NCBI RefSeq assembly: GCF_051961495.1
Contig: NZ_JBQCDF010000022.1
Coordinates: forward strand, 1-17,918
Length of the DNA stretch: 17,918 nt
Source: Cytophaga sp051961495
GTDB lineage: Bacteria > Bacteroidota > Bacteroidia > Cytophagales > Cytophagaceae
Direction of reading: 5' to 3'
In this document: piece after piece, positions 1 through 7,471 of the stretch
Layout of the letters: each line of letters begins with the position of its first letter
Position numbering within the stretch: the stretch's first letter is position 1
The notes under the pieces: generated by a model
What the model was told of the DNA's origin: nothing
Databases searched by the model: none
Seen by the model: only the letters and a program-made list of their open reading frames with translations
Translations under genes and position numbers: made by a program

Positions 1-336
1 AAAGAATTGGAAGAAGCCATTGCGCAGAATAATATTGTAGAAGTAGCAGACGCATTGTGTGATTTACAATATGTATTAGCTGGTGCCGTGCTTGAATTTG
101 GCCTGGGTGAAAAATTCAAGGAACTGTTTGATGAAGTGCAGCGTTCCAACATGAGTAAGACCTGTGCTACGGAAGCGGAGGCTAACGCAACCATTGCTCA
201 TTATGAAGCGAAAGGGCAGCCATGCTATCATGTGAAAAGTGGTAATCATTATTTAGTATACAGAACAGAAGACAATAAGACGCTGAAGTCTATTAACTAT
301 TCAGCAGCCGACCTGAAGTCAATTGTAGAGAAATAA
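1..336 (+). CDS. MazG/PRA-PH-like nucleotide pyrophosphohydrolase, 3' part
   Basis: The frame is open from base 1, so the gene starts upstream of the window and 111 C-terminal residues are visible. The first TTG at 7 is probably internal. Two acidic helices, KELEEA and ADALCDLQYVL, fit the EExxE...ExxD metal-binding arrangement of all-alpha NTP pyrophosphohydrolases (MazG / phosphoribosyl-ATP pyrophosphatase-like). The tail, with VYRTEDNKTLKS followed by NYSAADLKSI, resembles the C-terminal extension of the PRA-PH-like proteins common in Bacteroidetes. Such enzymes hydrolyse a nucleoside triphosphate to the monophosphate and pyrophosphate in the cytoplasm; the substrate cannot be told from this fragment. 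A hisE role is possible but less likely because of the extension. The gene is followed by a good intrinsic terminator. The family call is fairly sure, the substrate is unknown. Confidence 0.75.
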   Translation, partial: KELEEAIAQNNIVEVADALCDLQYVLAGAVLEFGLGEKFKELFDEVQRSNMSKTCATEAEANATIAHYEAKGQPCYHVKSGNHYLVYRTEDNKTLKSINYSAADLKSIVEK

Positions 337-350
337 AAAAAGTTTATAAA

Positions 351-380
351 AGTCACGCTCATAACGTGGCTTTTTCTTTT
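351..380 (+). terminator. Intrinsic terminator after the pyrophosphohydrolase gene
   Basis: A 7-bp stem pairs AGTCACG (351-357) with CGTGGCT (365-371), including one G-T pair, around a 7-base loop. It is followed by a T-rich run to 380. It lies 14 bases after the stop codon at 336. Confidence 0.75.
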
Positions 381-389
381 ATATACTTT

Positions 390-959
390 ATGAAAAAGCT
401 GATGTTATTTTTATTGATAAGCCGGTATGCCTTATCATTCAGTTATGCGCAGGATCATGTGCAGCAATTAATTACAGAGATCAAAGCTGCTAAGAACATT
501 CAATGCTATTATCTGGGTTCGCATGGCAGCCCGTCAGCATTATTCATGAAAGCAGACACGTTAAGTTCGTTGCTTACTATAGAGGAGCAGGTACAGCTGT
601 TTGCTGACACCAGCCGTACCCTGAAGTATTATTGTTATCATCATTTGCTATCTGACAAAGACAATGATTCAATAGCTTTTAATCTGTTGAAGCAAGTGAT
701 CAACGATACCACAGAAGTGGAATATTTGTGCAGTTGCTTTCTGCGTACCCGTAGCTTCAACGGCTTGCTGGTAGAAAAGTATGCGCATTTCATGCAGGCA
801 AAATATAAGGATGGGAATCCAACGGTATTGGGAGGCGACAGGAGAGTTTATATGTTTCCTAAACCGGACAAGAAAACATATAAAGAAAAAATCAAACAAT
901 TACGATCGCTCATTGAGCAATCAGCAAGCTCAGCTGAATTACTGTATTATCTTCAATAA
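390..959 (+). CDS. Small secreted protein of unknown function
   Basis: A 189-residue protein. I chose ATG 390 because it opens directly onto a signal peptide (MKKLMLFLLISRYALSFSYA, likely cleaved before Q21). An in-frame GTG at 366 lies inside the terminator stem and is unlikely. There is no lipobox, so the product is probably periplasmic or exported. The mature part is mostly helical-looking, with four cysteines (about residues 39, 82, 114, 116), a short CSC motif and a basic, lysine-rich C-terminus. I do not recognise a family. The start codon is only 9 bases past the upstream terminator run, so the gene has little room for its own promoter. It converges on the CLC gene, with 17 bases between the stop codons. 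Coding is supported by the signal peptide and an uninterrupted frame; function is unknown. Confidence 0.65.
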   Translation: MKKLMLFLLISRYALSFSYAQDHVQQLITEIKAAKNIQCYYLGSHGSPSALFMKADTLSSLLTIEEQVQLFADTSRTLKYYCYHHLLSDKDNDSIAFNLLKQVINDTTEVEYLCSCFLRTRSFNGLLVEKYAHFMQAKYKDGNPTVLGGDRRVYMFPKPDKKTYKEKIKQLRSLIEQSASSAELLYYLQ

Positions 960-976
960 TTCAACTGTGTTGATTT

Positions 977-2254
977 TCATTCTTCTTCGATCTCTTTTAA
1001 CTGAGACTTAATGAATGGTGTTCTTGGCGCCAGAAAATATCCCGTAAGGCTTGCAAACAGAATCGGGATGAAATACGTGAATCCTGTAAGTGATGACAAC
1101 AGTATGGTTGTACTCATAGGAGTACGTGTAACACAGGCATTGATTGCAGCCATGCAGCTTACAGTTGTTAAGGAAAGGTTGACTGCAGGAAAGTAATGGT
1201 GAATAATCAGGCTCAGACTGGCGCCGACAAAAAACAGTGGTATAATAAAACCGCCACGCCAGCCGGAAGTTACCGTTATGCCAATGGCTATTATTTTAAA
1301 GGTAATGACAGCCAGAAGCATATCCAGCGTAAATGATCCTGTTAGCAGTGTATCGATCTGATCATGTCCGAAGTATCGTGTGATAGGAATAAACCAGGCA
1401 ATGAAACCAAGTATAATACCACCTGCAAACGTTTTAACATAAATCGGCAGCGTTATTTTTTTGAGGAGGGATTGCAGTAGTTTGGTATAATAAATGAACA
1501 GCCAGCCGACAGCAGTTGCACATAAACCAAAGAGTACAGCGTAAGCAAAATCAAACCTGTCGGTCATTTCATAAGCCGGCAGTTCCCACGTTGGTCCGAT
1601 ACCCATGTTTATGATTATAGCAAAAATGATGTAACTGAAAGAGCTTGCTACCAATGCAGGTATGATTGCCTGGTAATATTCAACAGCATGTTTATGGTGT
1701 AAAATTTCCAGTGCAAATAAACTACCACCCAATGGAGCACCGAACAATGCTGTAAAGCCTGAGGCCATGCCGGCAATACTTAATGAACGTAATTCTTCGC
1801 CTTTTAATCTCAATACTTTTCCAAGCCAGGAACCTGTAGAGCCGGTTACCTGTACCAATGGGGCTTCGGGTCCAAGGCTTCCGCCGGAAGATACACATAG
1901 AAGGGAAGAGAGGATCATAGATGGATTATTCTTTGGATCTAACTTACCTTTTTTGAAGCGGATATTATTTACCATCAGGTGCATTTCTCCGGGATCACCA
2001 ATGAAATGAATAACAAGACCTGCAAGAAGTCCACAGATAGCCATGACCGGTATAACCAGCCAGCCCTCAAAATGAGAAAGCGTATGTGTTAAAAACTCAA
2101 GCGTGATCCAGTATAAGCCAGCTGTAATGCCGCCGATAATGCCCAGTCCGGCCCACAACAAAAACATTCTGTTAAATACAAAACTGTTAAAATGAATGGG
2201 CTTGTTTAATGTAGTGGTATGATTAATGAGCTTGCGTCTGATTTCTATTTTCAT
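977..2254 (-). CDS. CLC-family chloride channel/transporter, divergent selectivity motifs
   Basis: A 425-residue polytopic membrane protein of the CLC anion channel/transporter family. The gating glutamate motif is GGSLGPEAP, with E130 at the position of E148 in E. coli ClcA. ASGFTALFGAPLGGSLFALE (164-183) matches the ClcA segment leading to E202/E203, and GWRGGFIIPLF (331-341) is the GxFxP region. Three anion-site features differ. The usual GSGIPE is GDPGEM (86-91). The residue aligning with E203, the internal proton glutamate of exchangers, is I184. The Y445 region has F in an ungapped local alignment. Loss of the internal glutamate is seen in channel-type CLCs, so strict chloride/proton exchange is doubtful. 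No CBS domains follow, as in many short bacterial CLCs. The gene diverges from the HPP-family gene across 165 bases. The family is certain; the ion and mechanism are inference. Confidence 0.9.
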   Translation of the reverse strand: MKIEIRRKLINHTTTLNKPIHFNSFVFNRMFLLWAGLGIIGGITAGLYWITLEFLTHTLSHFEGWLVIPVMAICGLLAGLVIHFIGDPGEMHLMVNNIRFKKGKLDPKNNPSMILSSLLCVSSGGSLGPEAPLVQVTGSTGSWLGKVLRLKGEELRSLSIAGMASGFTALFGAPLGGSLFALEILHHKHAVEYYQAIIPALVASSFSYIIFAIIINMGIGPTWELPAYEMTDRFDFAYAVLFGLCATAVGWLFIYYTKLLQSLLKKITLPIYVKTFAGGIILGFIAWFIPITRYFGHDQIDTLLTGSFTLDMLLAVITFKIIAIGITVTSGWRGGFIIPLFFVGASLSLIIHHYFPAVNLSLTTVSCMAAINACVTRTPMSTTILLSSLTGFTYFIPILFASLTGYFLAPRTPFIKSQLKEIEEE

Positions 2255-2419
2255 GTTTAAGAAGATTCATGAATAAGCAATATAAGTCAAACGTGAGAAA
2301 AAACATAAACAGCTTTATAATGAGCCTTAGTAAATACGGGTTTCTACGTAGTTTTCTTACAGGACTTTTGGCTAACTAGAAATGTTTGTATACATATCTG
2401 TTTAGATCATTAGTTTAAT
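2255..2419. promoter_or_regulatory. Divergent intergenic region between CLC and HPP genes
   Basis: These 165 AT-rich bases must carry the promoters for both divergent genes. I could not find a convincing TTTG-N19-TAnnTTTG pair on either strand. The nearest is AATGTTTG at 2381-2388, one base off the -7 consensus and without a well-spaced -33 box. No strong hairpin is seen. Confidence 0.35.
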
Positions 2420-3007
2420 ATGAAGAAAAGAATAACCAGAAGCCTGCGTGTATCAAAGTATATCATCTACAAAGAAACACTTGTGGATTACAAAGAACAT
2501 TTCTGGTCCTTTTTAGGAGCATTTATTGGTATTGGTCTGATTACTTTTTTTCAAAGTAAAGTTGTTACACATCAGGAAAATATTTTTTTGATTGGTTCAT
2601 TCGGAGCTTCCAGTGTATTGGTATATGGTTCCATTCAGAGTCCATTGGCTCAACCACGAAATCTGATTGGCGGACATGTACTTTCAGCCTTGATTGGTGT
2701 TACTGCGTATAAATTATTTCCTGATATGTTGTGGCTCTCAGCACCCTTTGCTGTCGCTATGTCAATTGTATTGATGCAAATCACTAAAACTCTGCATCCG
2801 CCAGGTGGTGCTACGGCACTGATTGCTGTGATCGGTTCTGAAAAGATTAAACATCTTGGTTATTGGTATGTTATAAGTCCTGTTTTGACGGGCTGTTTGA
2901 TCATGCTTGCCGTTGCATTGGTTTTTAATAACATAACCTCACACCGCAGTTATCCTACCGATAAGCGCTTTACACGCATTGTTCGTACGTTTTTAAGAAG
3001 GGGGTGA
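2420..3007 (+). CDS. HPP-family integral membrane protein
   Basis: A 195-residue protein with about four membrane segments (roughly residues 28-46, 54-70, 86-120 and 147-170). The family signature LHPPGGATALIAVIGS (125-140) contains the name-giving His-Pro-Pro at 126-128. The preceding GSFGASSVLVYGSIQSPLAQ with PRNLIGGH is also typical of the family. Plant and cyanobacterial HPP proteins have been linked to nitrite transport across membranes; in most bacteria the substrate is not known. The length fits single-domain HPP proteins without the C-terminal CBS domains that some members carry. The gene diverges from the CLC anion channel and converges on AMP nucleosidase, with only four bases between the stop codons and no visible terminator. 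The family is certain; a link to inorganic anions is inference from neighbour and homologues. Confidence 0.88.
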   Translation: MKKRITRSLRVSKYIIYKETLVDYKEHFWSFLGAFIGIGLITFFQSKVVTHQENIFLIGSFGASSVLVYGSIQSPLAQPRNLIGGHVLSALIGVTAYKLFPDMLWLSAPFAVAMSIVLMQITKTLHPPGGATALIAVIGSEKIKHLGYWYVISPVLTGCLIMLAVALVFNNITSHRSYPTDKRFTRIVRTFLRRG

Positions 3008-3011
3008 ATGG

Positions 3012-3782
3012 CTACTCGAAGATTAAATGTTTCACGGAGTCTCCGCTGGATGCCAGCTCTTGCAGAGATTCTATACCGATCTTTAAATGTTCTTCCACAT
3101 ACAATTTAGTTACCGACGTATCACTGTCTGCAGTCTTTACACCATCCGGTACCATTGGATTATCTGATACCAGCAGTAATGCTCCGTGCGGAATACTGTT
3201 TGCGAAGCCGACAACAAATATTGTAGCTGTTTCCATATCAATAGCCATTGTACGGATTTTTCTCAAATACGCTTTGAACTCTTCGTCATGTTCCCACACC
3301 CTGCGATTGGTTGTATAGACTGTTCCGGTCCAGTAGTCGCGTTCGTGTTTGCGGATGATAGAGGATACTGCCTGCTGTAATCTGAAAGATGGTAATGCAG
3401 GAATTTCTTTCGGTAAATAATCATCGCTTGTACCTTCACCACGGATCGCAGCAATCGGTAAGATCAGGTCACCGACTTTTGTTTTTTTCAGACCGCCGCA
3501 TTTACCTAAAAACAGTACGGCTTTAGGTTGTATGGCTGAAAGAATGTCCATGCATGTTGCCGCCATGGCGCTTCCCATACCAAAATTAATGATTGTAATG
3601 TTATTGGCTGTCGCTGTCTGCATGGGCTTGCCGACACCCTTTATTTCAGCGCCAAATTGCCTGGCGAACATTTCTAAATAGTTATGAAAATTCACAATTA
3701 AGATATATTCCCCGAATTCTTTTATTTCTGTTCCCGTATATCTTGGTAACCAGTTTTTTACAATTTCCTCTTTCGTTTTCAT
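3012..3782 (-). CDS. amn: AMP nucleosidase (short form)
   Basis: A 256-residue enzyme of the PNP/UDP phosphorylase superfamily. It is expected to hydrolyse AMP to adenine and ribose 5-phosphate in the cytoplasm, adjusting the adenylate pool. Visible motifs are the glycine-rich phosphate-binding NFGMGSAMAA (66-75), FLGKCGG (91-97), the purine-nucleoside motif MAIDMETATIF (179-189) with D182 and E184, and LLVSDNPM (203-210) with the base-contacting Asp. This is about half the length of E. coli Amn (about 480 residues) and lacks its N-terminal regulatory domain, as is usual for the Bacteroidetes form. The start is the ATG at 3782. The gene diverges from the HSDR_N protein across 71 bases. AMP nucleosidase fits better than MTA/SAH nucleosidase because of the overall pattern around WEHDEEF and the DMETA segment. 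Confidence 0.88.
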   Translation of the reverse strand: MKTKEEIVKNWLPRYTGTEIKEFGEYILIVNFHNYLEMFARQFGAEIKGVGKPMQTATANNITIINFGMGSAMAATCMDILSAIQPKAVLFLGKCGGLKKTKVGDLILPIAAIRGEGTSDDYLPKEIPALPSFRLQQAVSSIIRKHERDYWTGTVYTTNRRVWEHDEEFKAYLRKIRTMAIDMETATIFVVGFANSIPHGALLLVSDNPMVPDGVKTADSDTSVTKLYVEEHLKIGIESLQELASSGDSVKHLIFE

Positions 3783-3853
3783 ACAGCAATATTAAATGTA
3801 ATAACTGAAATTTCTATAATTAAGTACGTAAATTACATACCGATAGTAGTAAC

Positions 3854-4306
3854 ATGTATCCCGATTTAAATTTACCTGCGGCCGATTTAAAACTTGCCCG
3901 AGAGCAAGGTGAGATCTATGTATTTGATATTATACGTAAAAAAAATATTTTGTTGACCCCGGAGGAATGGGTGCGTCAACATTTTATTCATTACCTGATC
4001 CATACATGCAAATTCCCTAAGGCACTTTTTAAGGTAGAGAGCGGACTTTCATACAATTCGCTCAATAAAAGAAGTGATATAAAAATTTTTAACCGGAAGG
4101 GAAACGTTTTTATGCTGGTTGAATGCAAAGCTTTTTCAATACCGGTTTCTTCACAGACAGTAGCGCAGGTTTCTGCTTATAATAAGACCATAGAAGCTGA
4201 ATGGATCATCGTAACCAATGGGTTTGATCATTATGCTTTTCAGCGTGAAGGCGAAGGAGATACAGTGCAATTTGTAAAGAGAAATCAGCTGCCTATTTTT
4301 GAGTAA
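3854..4306 (+). CDS. Solo HSDR_N-type PD-(D/E)XK nuclease-like protein
   Basis: A 150-residue cytoplasmic protein consisting of one domain resembling the N-terminal nuclease domain of type I restriction enzyme R subunits (HSDR_N_2 family). The catalytic PD-(D/E)XK residues are visible: D75 in KRSDIKIFN, then E90 and K92 in MLVECKAF. A downstream Q105 (QVSAYN) fits motif QxxxY, and E38 sits in the usual N-terminal helix (TPEEWVRQHF). No helicase, methylase or specificity gene is nearby, so this is not a complete restriction system. Stand-alone copies are widespread in Bacteroidetes and their role is not established. The start is the ATG at 3854. The 3' end overlaps the convergent sulfatase-like gene by 14 bases. 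The fold and active site look intact; substrate and role are unknown. Confidence 0.82.
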   Translation: MYPDLNLPAADLKLAREQGEIYVFDIIRKKNILLTPEEWVRQHFIHYLIHTCKFPKALFKVESGLSYNSLNKRSDIKIFNRKGNVFMLVECKAFSIPVSSQTVAQVSAYNKTIEAEWIIVTNGFDHYAFQREGEGDTVQFVKRNQLPIFE

Positions 4307-6185
4307 CAGGCAGTTCGTTCTCCCAGTGATAATAGGTATTGTGAATCATACCGTTTGTATAATACTGAATCACGGCCTGGATAAATTTTACCTCTTCAGT
4401 GTTGGCAGGCCGCAGTTGTTGGTCGTTATAGTCTTTCACGACAAAACCTTTTCCTGCATTTCCTTCTATATAATGCTCCTGCAGAAATATACGATACGTA
4501 TTGTTTGAAAAATTAACAGCATAAGCATGCTCCGGTTTTTTACCAAACACCGACTGGCCAAGTAAAGCAGGAGCGCTGTTTGTGATCTGTAAATAGTCCA
4601 GTACGCTTGGAAGGATATCGATGTGATCAGCAACCAGAGAAGTATCTGCTTTTAGCTTTTCTGCAGGGTGAAAGAATATTAATGGTACATTATAATCACC
4701 ACGGGTGTTGGTATATTTTTTCTTATCGTGCATCTGAGTGTGATCGGCCGTGATTACAAACAGTGTGTTGTTGTACCACATCTCTTTTTTTGCGGTTTCG
4801 AAGAACTTGCGCAGCGAGTAATCTGTATAACCGATCGACTGGTAAATATCCAAACTGCCTTTGGGAAAACGTGTTTTATATTTGTCGGGTAACGAATATG
4901 GCTGATGCGAACTGATTGTGAAAACCGCAGAAACAAAGGGTTGCGGAAAGCTGTTCAGGTTTTTATTGAAGTATTGTAAATAGGGTTCATCATAAATGCC
5001 CCAGTTGCCATCGTAATCTTCTTCGCTACCGGTGTATTCATTGAGTCCGTAGTAATGGGCAAAATCTGCATTTTGAGTGAATGCATCAAACCCCATGGAA
5101 CCATTTTTTGCAGCATGGAAAAAAGAAGTATGATATCCCTTTTTGCGAAGCTCAGTACCCAGGCCATTTAAGGTATTGGTTTGATACAGGGAAGTAATAT
5201 ACGGTTCCTGCATCAGGCCAGGGATAGAGGCTAGTATGGAAGGTACAGCTTCCATACTGATTTTCCCGTTAGCAAAATGATTCGGGAAAAATAGATTTGT
5301 TTTGGCAAGCGAATCCAGGAATGGTGTATAGCCTTCGTATGGATTATTAATGCCCATGTATTCAGACGAAAAACTTTCTAAAATGATGATGACAACATTC
5401 TGTGGCGTTTTATGTTGTGGAAGCAGGGTATTTTTTTGTGAGTTCCATGCTGCTAAAACAGCAGAAACTTCTTTTGGATCATTGTAGTAGTAGACCGGTT
5501 CAATAGTTTCAAGACCTACAGTCATAAAAATATTGAACGGTGTATTCAATACCACATTACCTAGTTTGCCCGGTTCTACAGAGAACGCCAGATTAGGCCG
5601 CAGCGGTTTCAACTGAAATCCGCCGCGGATACCGATAACCGCAATGCCAATAAACACTGCATATCCAATTGCGAAGTACAGTACAGGTCTTTGTGATTTA
5701 ACAGGTTTGTATTTGATACGCAGGGTACGCAACAGAATCCATAAGAATAAAACAAAGGCAAGTAAAGCGATGTGCCAGTAGTTAAGCACCAGCTGGCTGA
5801 ATTGATTGCCGATATCATCTTTAATGCCAAGAATTTCAATACCTGTACGCTTACCTGTGAATGCGAAATATTCCAGGTCGATCAGGTTTAAACAGATCAG
5901 CATGGTATTGACTAGTACAAAAAGTATTTTTCCGGTGAAGAAAAGAAGTTTGGGAATCTCAAAGAAGCGACCTATTGCCAGCAGCAGTATAAAGACAACA
6001 TTGAAGGCTAACAGGATGGAAATATCAAACCGCAGACCAAGCAGAAAAGCATGGATAATCTGTTCATTCGTACAGTTGTCGAACTGGTTTGAATAAAACA
6101 GATAAAACAACAACCGGCAAAGGCTGAACAGAATTAATAAGAAAAGGAAGCGTGTAAATAGAAATCTATATAATGCAACGATCAT
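4293..6185 (-). CDS. LtaS-like sulfatase-family membrane enzyme
   Basis: A 630-residue protein with five N-terminal membrane segments (roughly 7-31, 44-72, 82-105, 134-154, 168-187) and a large periplasmic alkaline-phosphatase/sulfatase domain from about residue 260. Metal and catalytic positions visible are E270 in VVIIILESFSSEYMG, the NGKISMEAVPS segment with S310 as the likely nucleophile position (the equivalent GKTS segment in S. aureus LtaS carries the catalytic Thr), and D481-H482 in FVITADHTQMHD. Family members transfer phosphoglycerol or similar head groups from phospholipid onto surface polymers. A Gram-negative Bacteroidetes makes no lipoteichoic acid, so the acceptor here is unknown; lipid or glycan modification is likely. 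The start ATG overlaps the stop of alanine dehydrogenase (ATGA, 6182-6185), so the two genes are translationally coupled. It converges on, and overlaps, the HSDR_N gene. Confidence 0.85.
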   Translation of the reverse strand: MIVALYRFLFTRFLFLLILFSLCRLLFYLFYSNQFDNCTNEQIIHAFLLGLRFDISILLAFNVVFILLLAIGRFFEIPKLLFFTGKILFVLVNTMLICLNLIDLEYFAFTGKRTGIEILGIKDDIGNQFSQLVLNYWHIALLAFVLFLWILLRTLRIKYKPVKSQRPVLYFAIGYAVFIGIAVIGIRGGFQLKPLRPNLAFSVEPGKLGNVVLNTPFNIFMTVGLETIEPVYYYNDPKEVSAVLAAWNSQKNTLLPQHKTPQNVVIIILESFSSEYMGINNPYEGYTPFLDSLAKTNLFFPNHFANGKISMEAVPSILASIPGLMQEPYITSLYQTNTLNGLGTELRKKGYHTSFFHAAKNGSMGFDAFTQNADFAHYYGLNEYTGSEEDYDGNWGIYDEPYLQYFNKNLNSFPQPFVSAVFTISSHQPYSLPDKYKTRFPKGSLDIYQSIGYTDYSLRKFFETAKKEMWYNNTLFVITADHTQMHDKKKYTNTRGDYNVPLIFFHPAEKLKADTSLVADHIDILPSVLDYLQITNSAPALLGQSVFGKKPEHAYAVNFSNNTYRIFLQEHYIEGNAGKGFVVKDYNDQQLRPANTEEVKFIQAVIQYYTNGMIHNTYYHWENELPVTQK

Positions 6186-7300
6186 TCATCCAGTGATTCA
6201 GTAATATCCTGTAAAGATAATTGAAATGTTTTAGCCAACATAGCATCAACCACTTTCCCTTTCACAATGGAAAGCCCTTTTTGAATTTCGCCGGATTGTT
6301 TGCACGCATCTTTCCAGCCTTTGTCTGCCAGTTGCAGCAGATAGGGCAGACTGGCATTGGTAAGTGCATTGGTGGAAGTTGCGGGTACAGCTCCGGGAAT
6401 ATTCGGTACACAATAGTGAATCACATCTTTTACCAGGAAGATCGGATGTTCATGCGAAGTAGGTTTGCATGTTTCTATGCAGCCGCCCTGGTCTACAGCG
6501 ACATCAATAACTACAGAGCCTTTAGGCATACTTTCGATCATGGACCTGGAAGCCAGTACAGGGGCTTTTCCACCCGGGATCAAAACAGCACCAACCAATA
6601 CGTCCGTTTGCAGCAAATATTCCCCGATAAGTGATTTAGTAGGATAGAGACATGTAACATTTGCCGGTAAAACATCTGCCAGATAGCGCAGACGCGAAAG
6701 GTTGATATCCATCAGCACTACTTCCGCACCTAAACCTGCGGCCATCTTCGCTGCTTGTGTACCAACTACACCGCCGCCAAGAATAAGCACACGTGCAGGT
6801 TTTACACCTGGTACACCGCCCATCAGTTTGCCGCTGCCGCCGTTGCCTTTCTCCAGATAATGCGCGGCAATCTGTATCGACATACGGCCGGCTACTTCAG
6901 ACATAGGTGTTAAGATTGGTAAGGAATGATCTGCTTTTTGTATTGTTTCGTATGCAATGCAAATAGCCTTGCGTTCGATCATGGCTTTGGTTAGTTCTTC
7001 CGAAGAAGCAAAATGAAAGTATGTGAAAACAATCTGTCCTTCTTTGATCAGACTGTATTCTGATGGGAGCGGTTCCTTTACTTTGATAATCAGATCCGCC
7101 TGCGCATAAATTGCTTCTGCATGATCGATAACAGATGCACCGGCAGCTGTATATGCTTCATTGGAAAAGCCTGAACCCAGGCCGGCATCGCGTTGAACCA
7201 ATACCTGGTGTTTTCTGGAAATTAATTCTGCAACACCTGAAGGAGTCATGGATACCCGGAACTCTCTGTTTTTTATTTCTTTAGGAACACCAATGATCAT
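6182..7300 (-). CDS. ald: Alanine dehydrogenase
   Basis: A 372-residue NAD-dependent enzyme that reversibly deaminates L-alanine to pyruvate and ammonia in the cytoplasm. The family landmarks fall at exactly the residue numbers known from characterised alanine dehydrogenases: R15 in NREFRVSMTP and K75 in IIKVKEP (pyruvate contacts), catalytic H96 in TYFHFAS, and catalytic D270 in VVIDVAVDQGG. The Rossmann NAD loop is VLILGGGVVGTQAA (171-184), followed by acidic D198 at the end of the second strand. The length matches the family and nothing is missing. The start is ATG 7300; no Shine-Dalgarno site is seen. It is the first gene of a leftward operon whose second gene, the LtaS-like enzyme, starts within the ald stop codon. 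It is distinguished from PntA transhydrogenase by its length and catalytic residues. Confidence 0.95.
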   Translation of the reverse strand: MIIGVPKEIKNREFRVSMTPSGVAELISRKHQVLVQRDAGLGSGFSNEAYTAAGASVIDHAEAIYAQADLIIKVKEPLPSEYSLIKEGQIVFTYFHFASSEELTKAMIERKAICIAYETIQKADHSLPILTPMSEVAGRMSIQIAAHYLEKGNGGSGKLMGGVPGVKPARVLILGGGVVGTQAAKMAAGLGAEVVLMDINLSRLRYLADVLPANVTCLYPTKSLIGEYLLQTDVLVGAVLIPGGKAPVLASRSMIESMPKGSVVIDVAVDQGGCIETCKPTSHEHPIFLVKDVIHYCVPNIPGAVPATSTNALTNASLPYLLQLADKGWKDACKQSGEIQKGLSIVKGKVVDAMLAKTFQLSLQDITESLDE

Positions 7301-7327
7301 AACTTTACTTTTTTATTCTATTTGAAA

Positions 7328-7351
7328 CAGTTTTCTCAGTTAAAGAAACTG
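7328..7351. promoter_or_regulatory. Inverted repeat upstream of ald
   Basis: CAGTTTTCT (7328-7336) is complementary to AGAAACTG (7344-7351) except for one bulged T; an internal CAGTT at 7337-7341 can also pair with AACTG. It begins 27 bases before the ald start, so it could be an operator or a leader hairpin. The arms are short and AT-rich, so chance is possible. Confidence 0.25.
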
Positions 7352-7471
7352 AATAAGCTGTAGCTTTCTTGTTGTAAAATGGATTTTTATTTATCGTACC
7401 ACTCAAAGCAGAATATATGACAGAATCCTGAACGTCATTTTTCTTTAATGTATACAGAATTTTATACGCAT

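Noticed and set aside
366..389. In-frame GTG extension of the secreted-protein gene
   Set aside because: The GTG lies inside the terminator stem and would place hydrophobic residues ahead of an already complete signal peptide that starts at ATG 390.
960..985. Small hairpin TCAAC-TGT-GTTGA between convergent genes
   Set aside because: A 5-bp AT-rich stem with a three-base loop is too weak to call a terminator, despite the T-rich run after it.
781..1011. Open frame overlapping the end of the secreted protein and the CLC 3' end
   Set aside because: No domain, an odd composition, and it lies across two well supported genes in other frames.
1767..2009. Plus-strand open frame inside the CLC gene
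   Set aside because: It is the antisense shadow of the conserved gating-glutamate region.
3004..3318. Plus-strand open frame opposite amn
   Set aside because: Serine/cysteine-rich antisense shadow of the conserved AMP nucleosidase C-terminus.
3854..4306. Type I restriction-modification system
   Set aside because: Only the HSDR_N nuclease domain is present; no helicase, methylase or specificity gene is within the window.
5806..6096. Plus-strand open frame opposite the LtaS-like membrane region
   Set aside because: Antisense of transmembrane segments gives a long basic frame by composition alone.
6221..6634. 137-codon plus-strand frame opposite ald
   Set aside because: It lies wholly inside alanine dehydrogenase, whose catalytic residues are all in place; the frame has no motif or signal.
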